From Ceratorhiza oryzae-sativae (lineage: Eukaryota > Basidiomycota > Agaricomycetes > Cantharellales > Ceratobasidiaceae): a stretch of 64,000 bases of DNA. The stretch lies in contig JARWMV010000234.1 of the NCBI GenBank assembly GCA_030998015.1, positions 1,364,001 to 1,428,000 of the forward strand, in the 5' to 3' direction. Below the pieces are notes generated by a model that saw nothing but the letters and a program-made list of their open reading frames with translations, had not been told where the DNA came from and searched no databases. This document shows positions 25,169 to 36,597 of this stretch, piece by piece. The position numbers and the translations under genes are program-made. The number at the start of each line of letters is the position of its first letter. The first letter of the stretch is position 1.

Positions 25169-26123
25169 CTATGAGATGATACATCTGCTCTTGGTCCGTT
25201 TGGGAACCGGCCGCGGCGGGCCGGTGTTTGCTCTGATGGGGGCACCTCCGTTGGGCGGAAGCTCTGCCCCGTCACGTACCTGGCGCAGTGAGCGGACGAT
25301 GTTCTGGAATAGTTTTTCAATGTTGTGCCCCGTGCGAGCGCTTGTCTCGAAAAAGTCACACCCCCACTGTCGGGCTGAACATGACATGTTGAGAGACGAG
25401 ACTATCAGACAGAGAACCAAGGGACAGGTTGACGCAAGTGCTTACCGAGGCTCTCGCCCTCGTGCTTCATTACCTGGCGTTCGTACGTCTGGTCGCACTT
25501 GTTGCCGACGAGGACAAACAACGGGGGGGAACGGCCCTTTGCGCGGAGGAGGGCCTGGCGAAAGGTCTCGATACGCTCAAACGAGCGGCGTTCGGTGATC
25601 GAGTAGACGAGGATGAAGCCTTGGCCCTCGCGGACCCACTGGTCGCGAAGAGTCGAATACTCCTCTGGGACATGACATATTTAGGCAAAGGGAACCAGGC
25701 GAGCAGACGACGGAGACTCACCCTGTCCGGCCGTGTCCACGATCTCGATATGGCAGACGCTAACGGGCGGGTGGATCAGCCGGGGTCGTGGGACGATCGA
25801 GGAGAGACTTGCCTGCCATCGACCATCGTCTGTTTCCGATACGCGTCCTCAATCGTCGGATCGTAGGCCTGGGGCGGTGTGAGCGGAGCGAACGGTGGGG
25901 AGAGAGAGAGAGAGAGCGAGTTACCTCTGTACGGGGTGTTGGTTAGCGTTTTTGGGCAAGAGACGGAGAGAGGCACTGACCAGTGAACGAATGCAGAGTG
26001 AACTGGACGGCGATCGATGTTTTCCCGACGGCGCCGTCGCCGAGGGCAGTGACACGCCATTGGTCTGGCGCGGAGGGGTCAGATGGGGTGGATGGCAGGT
26101 GTGGCGTGGCGGAACTCACCCAT
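25169..26123 (-). CDS. Ras-like small GTPase with CaaX tail
   Basis: A membrane-anchored GTP switch. It shows all Ras motifs: G1 GDGAVGKTS, G2 with Thr in YDPTIEDAYRKQ, G3 DTAGQEEYS, G4 NKCD and G5 ETSAR. The C-terminus is polybasic and ends CIIS, a farnesylation CaaX box. The ATG (26121-26123) is followed by only one more coding base in exon 1; exon 2 is 26064-25981 (DQWRVTALGDGAVGKT). A 2-nt microexon (25926-25925, AG) is needed to form the Glu of SFTEAYDPTIED. The intron 25812-25760 has a GC donor (AG|GCAAGT). The MDQWRV start matches, from memory, a basidiomycete Ras-like subfamily distinct from canonical RAS1. Probable role in growth or polarity signalling. Confidence 0.88.
25903..25918 (+). 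repeat. GA dinucleotide microsatellite in a Ras intron
   Basis: About eight GA units on the plus strand form a CT-rich tract on the transcribed sense. It lies in the intron downstream of the microexon and ahead of the acceptor used by the YDPTIED exon. Confidence 0.7.
25925..25926 (-). other. Putative 2-nt microexon of the Ras-like gene
   Basis: On the minus strand the context is GTACAG|AG|GTAACT. Exon 2 ends in phase 1 and the exon starting at 25868 begins in phase 0, so exactly two bases are missing from the Glu codon before AYDPTIED. These two bases sit between a perfect acceptor and a good donor. Confidence 0.6.
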
Positions 26124-26850
26124 GTCGAGTGCAAGGAGAACAGATCTGGCCGGGTGCAGAGAGCAAGGCCGAGCGCAGAGAGAGCAGGAGAGCCGGTGAG
26201 CGCCGGGCGATAGGTGGTTCAGGAACGAGCCTAGCTAGTTCCGGGGCACCAGCACAAGGTTCCCGCCTTTTATAGCCCAAAAATCAGCTTTTTCCAGAGA
26301 AGCATGGGTTTCTGCAGCGGCAACATCGTTGTGCGTTGCCGCCCGTGTCGAGCACGAGGCCCAAACCGGCGATCACAGCTTTTCGAGGTCCGGGGGAGCC
26401 CATGCGCGTCCTGCGACTGAGTTGACACATCCTTACGCAGTGCATACGTTGCTCTACACGCGTGCCTTGTCCAACACAACGTTGCCTGCCCATGTTAATT
26501 AAGCCTGTCATTCATCTACAAGCTGACGTCAGGCTGCTGCGTATTCATCATCCCTGTTTGGCCATGTTTGTTGTTGGCCGGGCTCCCGAGCTAAGTGATG
26601 CGATTCAGTGTTGAAATTCAATGACAAAGTGAATTAAAAGTACATATCCCGTACAAGAAGATCGAAAAAAACAGGCATGGCGAATAAAAGAGACACGATT
26701 ACCCGAGCAGGTTCCAAGAAACATGTTTAGAACGGACATAGTGTACAGAGTCGGCCAACGACAGAGCCCTCGGCATACAACGCCCACCCCACTCGGTCGC
26801 TGGTCGATTTTTGGTGTTGGGAAAGCGTGCGTGTTGGGCTCGGGCCGCGC
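26124..26850. other. Intergenic
   Basis: This 727-bp spacer lies upstream of the Ras-like gene and downstream of the next minus-strand gene. Nothing supported was found. Confidence 0.4.
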
Positions 26851-27221
26851 TCATCGGCGCGCGAGCTCCGACTGCGAGAGACCGAGGACGAAAAACTTGC
26901 GGCCGGCGTCTTTGGGCTCGATGAGTTTGACGCCCGGGGTGGGCTTGGTCGCGGCCGTATTGATCGACGCAAAGGGGCGCAGCGGGCGGGACGATGGGAA
27001 CGCGGGTCCGCGACGGGGCTGGGCAGCCGACATGGGTGTCTCACGACGGGCAAACGCGCTCGACAGCGGAGACGAGACGCGGGTTGGTATTGCACAGACT
27101 CTGCAGCAAGACGTCAGCTTCACACGTTCTAACAGTGGGAGCCCGAAAGCGCTGGGAGGGGGGCTGAAACCGCACATAGACAGACAGCCGCCCTGATTAT
27201 AAGCAGAGTGGACTCACGCAT
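26851..27221 (-). CDS. Small protein, probably mitochondrial, with split start codon exon
   Basis: Exon 1 appears to be only ATGC (27221-27218), followed by a GTGAGT donor. Exon 2 uses the second acceptor of a CAGAG pair and gives about 83 residues beginning MLCAIPTRVSSPLSSAFARR. That N-terminus is basic, Ser-rich and free of acids like a mitochondrial presequence. The body ends GVKLIEPKDAGRKFFVLGLSQSELARR. GC-rich third positions support this frame over the Arg/Pro-rich overlapping frame. A TATTTAAAT element lies about 105 bp upstream. The family is not recognised; the start model is inference. Confidence 0.5.
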
Positions 27222-28078
27222 CGTACGATTGATGTTCGAGGCGAATGAAACAAGGTCTGAGCGCACGATATCGGGCGAGTATGCGATGCGGGCTGATGAT
27301 GGTACGAGTGGGGAAAATGGTTGGGGATTTAAATAGGCGTATCGCTGATGCTGTAACCGAGGACGCGCGATGAGCGTGGTGAGGTGCTTGGGGCGGCTCT
27401 CCCCAGCCAACTTGCGGTTGGGGCAGAATAAGGGTCGGCAGTGGTGGCTTTATAATTGCGAATTCACATCTCGGCAATAAGCACGCCGAGCGGCGCCGAA
27501 CACACCAACTGAGGCCAGCGCGCGTCCAGCTCTGGCTCGAACGCGGTATATGCGCCTGCGGCTCATCCTAGCTGCGAGGCCGGCGACAGCGCGGGCGGCG
27601 ACAGCGACAGCGACAGCGGCGGCGACGAACAGTGCGATCGCACGCAGTCTGCGGGCAGAGTCGGAGCGCGGCCCCCCGAACATGCCATGCGGGGAGGCCG
27701 CTTCGGCAGCGGCGGAGGTAGGCAGCGTATATGCGCAGTGTCTATCCCCCTGACGCATGCCGATCAGCCACAGCCACATAGGGGCATGCGTGTCACGAGT
27801 CGCGGCTAATTCATCACTGACGTGGGTGCTTCCAGCCCACCACCACAACGGGCCATCGCTGCCAAACCTTGCCCAATCGAGTCGACCCCGTCGAAAACCG
27901 TCCCCGCGCCTGCCGACCCCGCTCCTGCGCCGCCCGGCGTAACCTTACACCCCCTTCGAGTGCTTTCGGCGACTTCCGGCAATCGACACGCCTCGCAGCT
28001 TTTTGCGGGGGCACGCGATCCCGGACGAGCCAATCAAACCCACAACCTCCATCGCAGAGCTAATCTCATCGTCCGGCG
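27222..28078. other. Divergent promoter region upstream of SNF1, with GC-rich repeats
   Basis: The region carries a short imperfect repeat of GCGACA units near 27590-27625. Long Ala/Arg-rich frames on both strands arise from that composition. No gene is supported. It probably holds the SNF1 promoter and 5' leader. Confidence 0.45.
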
Positions 28079-30678
28079 ATGGACAACGGATACGACCAGC
28101 CAGACAACCATAGGCGACTGGGAGAGTACGAGGTGCTCAAGAACATCGGCGAGGGCGCATTTGGGCATGTCAAGTGCAAGTGATGGATTTTTTTCAAAGA
28201 AATCCCTTTCACTGATTAGCGTGGATACAGTGGCTATCCATACTCTCACGGGCCAAAAAGTTGCCCTCAAATACTTTTCAAAGGCGCGAATACAGAGCAT
28301 GAAGCTGGGCGCTCGAGTGATCCGAGAAATTCAATATCTGAGGCTCTTGGATCATCCTCATATCATCAAAATGTAAGCTTGTATTCCCAAGAGCCTTGCC
28401 CCGACTAACCGTGCCCAAGCTACGAAGTCATCAATACGCCAACGGATATTATCATGGTCATCGAGTTTGCAGGCGACGAGCTTTTCGATACACTCGCAAA
28501 ACACGGTCCCCTGCCAGAAGAGACTGCGCGCAGTATTTTTCAGCAGCTCGTCTCTGCAGTCGCACACAGTCACAAGTACAAAGTTATCCATCGCGACCTC
28601 AAGCCAGAAAACAGTGAGTCACCTTGCGTCGCGATAAAGTTCAGGTTTACTTATAATGCAACAGTTCTCATCGACTGGTCTGGGCCGCTTCCCGATGTCA
28701 AGGTCATCGATTTCGGTCTAAGTAACGTTATGACGGACGGCGACTTTTTACGCACAAGCTGCGGTTCGCCGTGCTATGCGTGTCCAGAGTTCGTCCGAGC
28801 GCCGCCATACTGACAGCCTTGCTAACTGAACATTGCTTGCTGGAATAGGGTCATAAGTGCCAAGTACGCTAATGCTATTTCCTTATACTACCATTCCTGA
28901 TGGTTGTCTAGGGTTTACGCTGGTCCGGAGGTCGATGTTTGGTCAATCGGTATAGTTTTACATATGCACCGCGGGGCGAATAATGACATGCTGACAACCT
29001 AGGGGTGATTCTTTACTTGATGCTCGCTGGTCGACTGCCATTTGAGGATGACAGTACCCAAGTTTTGATGGACAAGATATGCAGTAAGCCCATTTATCTA
29101 TGCTCATACGTCGACCAATTCTATTCGTTTAGCTGGGAGATACTATATGCCGAATAGCATTCCGCCCGACGCAGCTCATCTGATTAAAAACTGCATAGTC
29201 GTCAACCCCATCAAACGATTAACCATGCCCGAGATTATGAAACACCCTTGGTTCTTGGCTGGACTACCTAAATACCTCAGCGTTACGCCCCAGACGCCGG
29301 GCGTGCACACGGGCATCGAGTCGTTGAGTTATATTCTGGCCCCACCCAAGGAGCTTCGCGCACCCCCAGAAGCGGTTCAACCGATACAGGAGCTCGTCAA
29401 CGAGCTTTCGGAAGCGATCGGAGTCGACGCCCAGACGGTCGTTGATTCGATACACGCAAAGGGTGACAACGCAATCAAGGTTGCATACAACATTGCCAAG
29501 GACAAACGGTTCAAGACACTCGACTGTGAGCTAATCTCGATTCTAGCGCGGACTGAGGTTAGCAACTTGCACCCTAGGGGATGAACGCATGCGCACCCAA
29601 GAAGCGGCGACGGACGGGGCGCTCGGAGCAGGCTTGGTGTCTAACCTTACGGTATGTTGACCTAATGGCTGCCTCCATGTTGGCTGATCGACTCTGTAGC
29701 TCACCAACGGAAACCAGCGCGGCATTTATGAAACAGATGGTGCTGCATACGAAGACAGCGATGTTGACGAAGATTGGGAATTTGATTGGAGCGGTGAGGA
29801 GCACAACTTTGCCGTGCTTGATAGTAGTTTGCCGCCCGGTCAAAACGGCGAGTCTGGGTTGAGGATATAATCAACTGATGGATCTCTGACGTGCCGGGCG
29901 TGTAGAACCAGACACGCCTCAACTGGAGCCGTATACTGAAGCACAGCAAGCAGCTGCGCGGCCAGCAGATATTCGGAAACCACACAGGACCAAATGGCGT
30001 AAGACCCTTTCTCTATTGTGCGCATGCATGCCTGCTACTTGCCTTTTATAGACTTTGGCATCCGGTCTCGAAGTCCTCCTATGGAGGTCATGCTCGAGGT
30101 ACGTGTTTTATGCTTCAGGTTGGGGTGTTCACTCGTTGAACAATACCACAGCTGTACAACACCCTGAAAGTATTGGGCTGGGAGTGGAGAGAAAAGCCAA
30201 ACTTCGGCAAGAAGAAATCTCTCGAACCAGGCGAGGAGGCTGATCCTCGCGACGACTCGGATATCTTCTTTCTGGAGACGCGGTGTCGTATCAAGGACGT
30301 AGTTGTACGTTATTTTTCCTTTTGCTCCGCAATCCTATTTTCGTCCGTTTGACTTACCCATGATGGAAAGATTCGAACAGACTTGCAGTTATACCAGGCA
30401 TGTCTGTCCCTGCAGTGCCCTGTGACCGAGCTAATCCCGCTTGTTTTGTCTCGTTCCTTTAGGTTGACGGTATCAATTACCTCGTGGACTTCCGAAACGT
30501 CGGCTACTATCATGCTTCGCCTGACCCAGCAACCCCATCTCCGTTTGACGAGGCGGATAATCCCCGCGTACACGAGGGGAGAGTAGGCGGCGAAGGACGC
30601 AAGTTGGACGACATTACGAGCCCCTTTTTATTCCTCGAATCTGCGTGTCGGTTGATTCAACAGCTTGCGGGTGTATAA
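28079..30678 (+). CDS. SNF1: SNF1/AMPK catalytic subunit, Ser/Thr kinase
   Basis: The energy and carbon-source sensor kinase. The start is MDNGYDQPDN. The Gly loop is IGEGAFGHVK, the Lys is in KVALKYF, the catalytic loop is HRDLKPEN, Mg binding is DFGLSNVM, and the activation loop is LRTSCGSPCYACPE with the phosphorylated Thr. Then GPEVDVWSIGVILY and KHPWF complete the kinase. A UBA-like autoinhibitory region (QELVNELSEAIGVDAQTVVD) and an AMPK C-terminal regulatory domain (VLGWEWREKPN, then YQVDGINYLVDFRNVGYYH) follow, ending CRLIQQLAGV. The first intron (28176-28230) appears to use a GC donor. About ten introns, all frame-consistent. CYACPE replaces the usual NYAAPE. Intact. Confidence 0.95.
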
Positions 30679-30768
30679 TCGTGTTAATAGGCTGGGCTTT
30701 TTGTTCGGGTCGTGTATAGTACATTACACTCATCATATATGTTGTCTTGGACATTATCTGGTAGCTGA

Positions 30769-32686
30769 TTACTTCACCATCGCCAAAATCCTTTGGTAGT
30801 CGGTCCGGACATTTTGGAAGGTCTCTTCGAGCTTCTCGAGCCGTTCGTTCTTGTCGAGTTGGGCCAGAACCTCCTGTGATGTGTTCGAGGTGAGACGCAT
30901 TCAGACTCCGACATGAGAATTGTTCCACGTGTAGATTTCCATCGGGACTCACATAGTTAAACCGGTATAGGCGTTCCTTGACCTAGATAAAAGTAGGGTT
31001 AGCGATGGTGGTGGCTCGACCCTATCAATATTGATCTACCTGTAAGCGGAACGCTTTCTGAGCCTGTTTTGCGGATGGGGCGAGTTTCCGTAGAATAAGC
31101 ATTTCAATAAGACGGTGAAATTGGCGCTGTTGAGTACATCGCGTCAGTAGCGCGATTGGCGAGTCAAAGCCTCACCCACTCACTGAAGCTATCTTGAGGT
31201 CTCGGCGCCACTTTTCGATCCACTGCTTATCTGCCGGAGGCCCAAATTTCCCTCCACTTTCACCTTCCTCCATGAAAGCCTAATCGTGCATCAGCTTCCA
31301 ATGAATCGGCTATGGATTGATGAGACTGATAGCCTTGCTCACCTTGAGCGATAACAGCATTTTGAGATCGTTTCGGTCGCGCAGATCTTCAAATGCTTCC
31401 GATGGGTCTTCAACGGTAAGTTCGACCACGTCTTTGCGTGTAAGCGCGAGTTGATGGATTGCGCTGTACAGAGCGGCTTTTTTCGCTATTTAGTTCTGAG
31501 ATGCGAGGGGTGGCGGAGCTAATTTACTTACAGCCATGCCCGGCGTGTTGGTAAGGCGGTAATATAATAAACTGGCTTTAATATTTGTAGCGGCTGTTAG
31601 AACAGATATTGGTGCTGGATCGTGGAATTCGTACCTCAGTCTCAGGCGAACCTTGTCCGGCCAACACCAGAACGGGTACAGGGAGGAATAGCCAACAAAA
31701 TGGTAGGTATATGAAGAGGAACTAGAGGCTTGTGCGTCTTTTGGGTTACGCGTTCGGCGCTCGTATCTACCAAGCATTAAGATCCTGTAGTAATCCGCAA
31801 GGCTTTACTTACAGCACCGTAAACTCCCATTTATCTTCGTCTTCCTGAATGTAGCTTCCGCCCTCAATGTACAAAAGGATAAATAGCTGCATACGGCGAT
31901 GGTATTCTCGGAAACCAGGCGTATCCCATGTCGACTGAAACACGTTAATGAGTCATATGTATTGTATCGCAAGGAGAAAGTACTTGCATGATAGACCTCA
32001 TATACCACAGCGTCTGGGTCATCCTCTGCAATCGGGCCTGTTTCCTTCCCTTTTCCTTTCCCCTTTCCAGGCACGCGTCGCGTATAGGTGTGAATCTTCG
32101 TGCCAAGTGGTTGGAACGTGGTTGCGTCTTTCTCAACGATGCCCCTGAATGTATCAAAATATTTGTTATAATCTGTGAAGTCCGGGTTATTATATGGCCG
32201 GGGAATAGGACGATGACACGCACCAGGAGGTATGAATTTATAGAGTGTACCTTCAACATCGTCGGCGGTTTTTGAGGGAAGTTTGGCAGATGAAGAGACG
32301 TTCAAATACATGGCCAGAGAACCGGAAGCAAAGAAAAGCTATATTTCGAAAGTATTAAACATTAGTTTGTCTGAGCAGCAATTAAGCAACTAACATTAAT
32401 CTTAAGGTCCGCGTATCCATAAATAGTTTCTTTGTCGCCAAATATCTAAGAGAAACTATGAGATAAAGCTCAAGGGTGTGCAGTGGAATTACTTACTGGA
32501 TATGTAAAGGTAGGGTGAAACTCTTCGCACACGGCGCGTTCCTCTTCGTTAAGAGAAGCTTCATCTTCGGTTGTGCGAACTAGCCATAAAGCTTGTGTTT
32601 GATCCAAATTCGTGCACGCTTAATATAAAATAATAACCTAGCTTTAGGTACAAAGCTTCGTTGGCGTTCGACAGCCAGTCACCCAT
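30769..32686 (-). CDS. HAT1: Histone acetyltransferase type B catalytic subunit HAT1
   Basis: It acetylates newly made histone H4 before deposition. The start is MGDWLSNANEALYLKL. The N-terminal domain includes EFHPTFTYPIFGDKETIYGY. The acetyltransferase core shows FVGYSSLYPF, then RLSQFIILPPYQHAGHG, the acetyl-CoA-binding motif, and ELTVEDPSEAFEDLRDRND. The C-terminal helices end VRTDYQRILAMVK. About 12 short introns. The motif exon is found only after splicing between RLR and SQFIILPP. The start lies 142 bp from the divergent MTC1-like gene. Confidence 0.93.
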
Positions 32687-32828
32687 TATTCTGTTGAAGT
32701 GGTAGAGTTTGAGGAGTGGCTAGGCAAGTAGTTGTTGATTGTTATTTATTTGAAATCCAGTGATCCACCAATGGACTTGCGCTGTACCACCACACTTAAC
32801 TCTTGGCTTTGGCGCGTCAGCGAAAGAT
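32687..32828. promoter_or_regulatory. Compact bidirectional promoter HAT1 / MTC1-like
   Basis: Only 142 bp separate the two divergent start codons, so both promoters and 5' leaders must share this space. No clear TATA box. Confidence 0.45.
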
Positions 32829-34289
32829 ATGTCTAAATCAAAGCAGCAAGAGGCCGAGGAGCTTTTGAATGACCTCGATTCTCTCCCTGTCCCTCCGCCT
32901 GTGAGCAGGAAGAGTGGTGGTTCCCCTGCGCCCGGAACAGTACCTGGGTCCGAAGGAGCAGACGCACTCGCTTTCATTGACGAGATTACTCAAAAGAGCT
33001 CAGAGCCTACCAAGTCTACTCCGGCACCTGTGGCTAAACCTACCGAGCGCATTCGTCTCTCGGCGAACACCAACCCACGTCGGAGCGTTGAGTCTTCTCG
33101 TGCAACAACGCCTCTGTCTCGTGTACCTCCATCGGGCACCCCACCTGTTGCTTCATCAAGTTTGCCAGCAGCCGAGGCTTCGAACACGCCCAGTCAATCT
33201 GCGGCATCATCGGGTTGGGGGTGGGGCAATGTTTGGACCAGTGCATCGGCGGCGCTCCAGCAAGCTAGATCGGTAGTCGAAGAGCAGGCGAAGCACCTGC
33301 CACCTATACCGACTGTAGCTGCGGCTCGTACTGAACAAGCTCGTAAATGGAGTGAGGGTATGGTGGATTACATCAAGACTACACAATTCGACAAACTTGG
33401 TAGGTGGAATTAGATCTTGCATTGAGCCACTATTTATGTCGTGCACAGGCCAAGATCTTAAGAATGTCTCGCTTTCGACACTCAACGAGATTATGAATGC
33501 GGTTGCGCCTCCCATCTCAGAGCACGAAGTTATTCAAGTCTGGCTTAGTCACGACATGGAGGGATATGACGGCATTGAAAGACTTGTCTATAGCGCATTA
33601 GCCAAGGTATGTTCCCCTATGCTCGCAGACCTTGAAAATTTCCCCTAAATTTCGTTTAGATCATGGAGCAAGTTGAAGGTGGCGACTTGACCGTCAACAA
33701 AGGCAATGAGTCCCGCCCAAAGGAGGGTTTAGCTGAACGTGACCTAAATGCGGTTCATAGCTACGATGAAGCTGTTAAACTTGCCGAGGCATGCACTCCC
33801 ATTGTTATTGGTACTCCTACTTATCAACACCTCGCATAGGCTGAAATCGCGGAGCTCGTCAAAATACGTGCTGCTCATCTTCCCGCAGAGCCCAAATCTC
33901 CAACATTACAGAATCCGACGACCTACTCGACCGTCTATATACGCGTTCAACCTTTCTTCTCGCCTTCAATAGCTACCAAAATCCCCGCCATCCCAGGCGC
34001 TGAGCCCACCGAACCGGCTGCTCCGGCGGAGCCACGAGCCGAACATCAACAGTTACAGTTCCTGCTCTATCTTGTAGACCCGGAGCACCAACTCGCCCAC
34101 GCGAGTGTCACTCAAGGGGTGACCGCCGGGTGGCTCGGGCTTTGGGATACGCATGATTGGGTTGAGGGTACTGTCGTCGAGATTTTGAAGGTCGGCATTG
34201 AGGTTGTCGGGCAACATTATGTTGCCGATAGAATGGGATACGCAAAACGAGCGGAAATTGAGGCAATCGTAGCGGAGAAGACCAGCTGA
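32829..34289 (+). CDS. MTC1: MTC1-like protein (maintenance of telomere capping 1)
   Basis: The start MSKSKQQEAEELLNDLDSLP is followed by a Ser/Pro-rich linker. A conserved block carries GWGWGNVWTSASAALQQARS and EQARKWSEGMVDYIKTTQFD. Then come LNEIMNAVAPPISEHEVIQV and the C-terminal domain (VYIRVQPFF, QLQFLLYLVDPEHQL, GWLGLWDTHDWVEGTVVEIL, then YVADRMGYAKRAE). This order matches fungal Mtc1 proteins, which are cytoplasmic and COPI-associated in yeast; the precise function is unsettled. Four exons with canonical introns. Convergent with the TFIIB-like gene, 141 bp apart. Confidence 0.8.
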
Positions 34290-34430
34290 GGCCATGTTAG
34301 CTTGATGCAGTCTATGTGAGCCGTTGAATGTATTAAATTGAATGTATGCGTGTACGATAAGTGTGTATGATGATGCATAAGAATACATTGGCAGGTACGA
34401 GAGTGAAATAAATTATAATCCAAGGCGACA

Positions 34431-36160
34431 TTAATCCATACCATCATCAAAATAAGAGCCATCGTTAAACCTAGATGGCGAAATGTCTCGCCACTCTCCA
34501 ATTACTTCCTCTTCTTCCCGTATAGCCGGGATACTCAGTTCCTCAAAATTATGTAATTTGAGCAGGGGTTCCTCAGCATCCTCGGTCCATTCGGGAATAC
34601 CCTCAAATCGCTTTTCCTCCTCCCAGCGGGTGCGAAGCGACTCTACTTCTGGGGTAGTCCTTATGAGTCCTTCTAATTCGCCCTCCGCGAACAAATCCTC
34701 GTCGCGAATGCATTTGGATGCACGTGAACGAGGTATTTCGTCCGTGTCCAAATTCAAGGAAGAGGCTAAAGCTTGCATGCGTGCAGTAGCTCCAGGCTTT
34801 GCCTGTTCGACAACGTACGCGCGTGGTCGACCCGAGTCATAATAGCCTGAATTAAGGCGACGACGCTTGTGGTTCGTCTCACTGGCCGCCTGATGATCAC
34901 TTCGCTTGGACCCCGTTGCGCTCGTAGACTCGGTGTAGGACGTGCTGTCATCGATTTCGTCATCGGACATGGCGTCCGTTGAAGGGCTGTATCGCGCGTG
35001 GTCGACTGCTTCGATTTGTTTCGCCCAGAGATCGTCTTTGAAGTTAACGACGTCCTTGATAAATTGTGCGATCTTGGTAGATCGTTTGCGTTGGTTGAGT
35101 GGGACATTTAGTTCCGTCCAAGGTAGCTCGCGCTTCCAATCCTCAATGACCCGCTCAATTTCTCGCACGCGATCCAAGATCCCACGTCGTGTCCCTCCAA
35201 ATCGTTCTGAAAGGGCGGAGGACAGGACTGTAGGTTTTGGAACGGGTTTACCGGCTTCCCCTGAGAGAGACACAATGAGAAGAGCGCAGGCGACGAGGGG
35301 AGGCTGGCGTCCCTGGGTCAGAGAGACACGAAGGATGAGGTTGGAGAGTTGGAGCGCAAGGTTGAGAATCGCTTGTGTGCGAGGTATAAGCTCGTTGAGA
35401 AACCTAGCAAGCTCCGAGGGAAATGACGCTGAGGCAGGTGGGGTAGTCAGGCAAGTTCGTGTGTGGCTCCATATTGAGGGGACAAGAAGCGCCGGGTCCA
35501 ACGGCTCAAACTTGATGTTAAGCTTACTTGCGAGGTTGCGATAAACTCGTGCAAGCTGTTCCTCGCGACATTGGATATGCACCTACATAAGCTAGTCAGT
35601 TGGTGTCTCTAAAATTGACACGCCCACGAATGAGAGAATGTGTTGATACTAACAGCAACTTCACGAATGGTTTCGGCTTTCCCTGCTTCTCTCAACGCGA
35701 TGCAGATGGATGCCCCAGCAACGCGCTCAGCAGATTTACCCCAGCGGTATTTTCCCTCTCGCATAGCCTGAGTCAAAATGAACTGCGCACGCTCAGTGCA
35801 TCCCTGTTGGCGCATGTTCCTAGTGACGGCTGCAAGAAAAGATTTTGTAGTTTCCTATTCCCTTCGCTATTAAAACTCTTAACCTACATTTTCAAAGATC
35901 CCACCCACCAAGTTTCGATTCCATCGGGCCTCCTTCGTATCACCGTGTATATTTCTTCCACTGCGAGCCACGAGAATTGAAGGTCGATTGTATATGGATC
36001 TACCCGTGCCAAACTCCGTACCTCTGCCATTTTCAGTTTCCAAGGAGAAGTCCAGGACGGACTGGTTTGATTCAAGGATATTGCCACAGTCCAGGCATAG
36101 TAAACAAAGTGCATGTTCGTTGAACTGCAGATTGGTGCCTTGACAGGCGGGGCAAGACAT
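34431..36160 (-). CDS. TFIIB-like transcription factor with zinc ribbon and cyclin fold
   Basis: Exon 1 starts MSCPACQGTNLQFNEHALCL and continues to LDCGN, a CxxC...CxxC zinc ribbon typical of TFIIB/BRF proteins. Exon 2 (NMRQQGCTERAQFILTQAM, then WGKSAERVAGASICIALREA) and the start of exon 3 (CREEQLARVYRNLASKLNI) form the first cyclin repeat. A second helical repeat (QLSNLILRVSLTQ, PLVACALLIVSLSGEAG) follows. The C-terminal third is acidic and specific to this protein. The exon 1-2 join uses donor G|GTTAAG. It does not look like canonical TFIIB (SUA7); BRF1/BRF2-like or a lineage-specific TFIIB-related factor is possible. Predicted nuclear. Confidence 0.75.
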
Positions 36161-36597
36161 GCCCGGGTAGTTTGTGCGAATGGAAACTCAAAAATCTATT
36201 TTAGTGGCAGTAAAACGATGAGGCAGTTGATAATCGAATATCGTTTTTCTTGCGATTGAGCGATGGGAGTGGTAGTCTGTTAGAGACATACCACGATCAC
36301 GTGGCTAGCCGTTGAAACACCTCCAAGTCCTGACCACATTTTCTACTACAACTAGGCGACTGACGGGTTTCCAAATAATCTCGTGTTTGCAAAAACAAGA
36401 CCTGCCAAATCGCAAACCCAGTTACTTAAATTTTATCAAATCGTCCTCCCGAGCCTACTCATGCCGCTTGGAGTATAAGTCTCGATAGCCACTCCATTCA
36501 AAATTCAAAGGTAGGCGTGCCAGTAACTCGATCTTCCGGATATTGAACTGAATCGAGAAATTAGCTTGTTACGATAATTGGTTGGTTTCTTAGCGTC
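36161..36597. other. Divergent promoter TFIIB-like / ASH2
   Basis: This 437-bp spacer lies between divergent starts. No further features seen. Confidence 0.45.

Noticed and set aside
27450..27848. 132-residue minus-strand Ala/Arg-rich frame
   Set aside because: It is produced by the GCGACA-type repeat; no conserved segment and no plausible exon joins.
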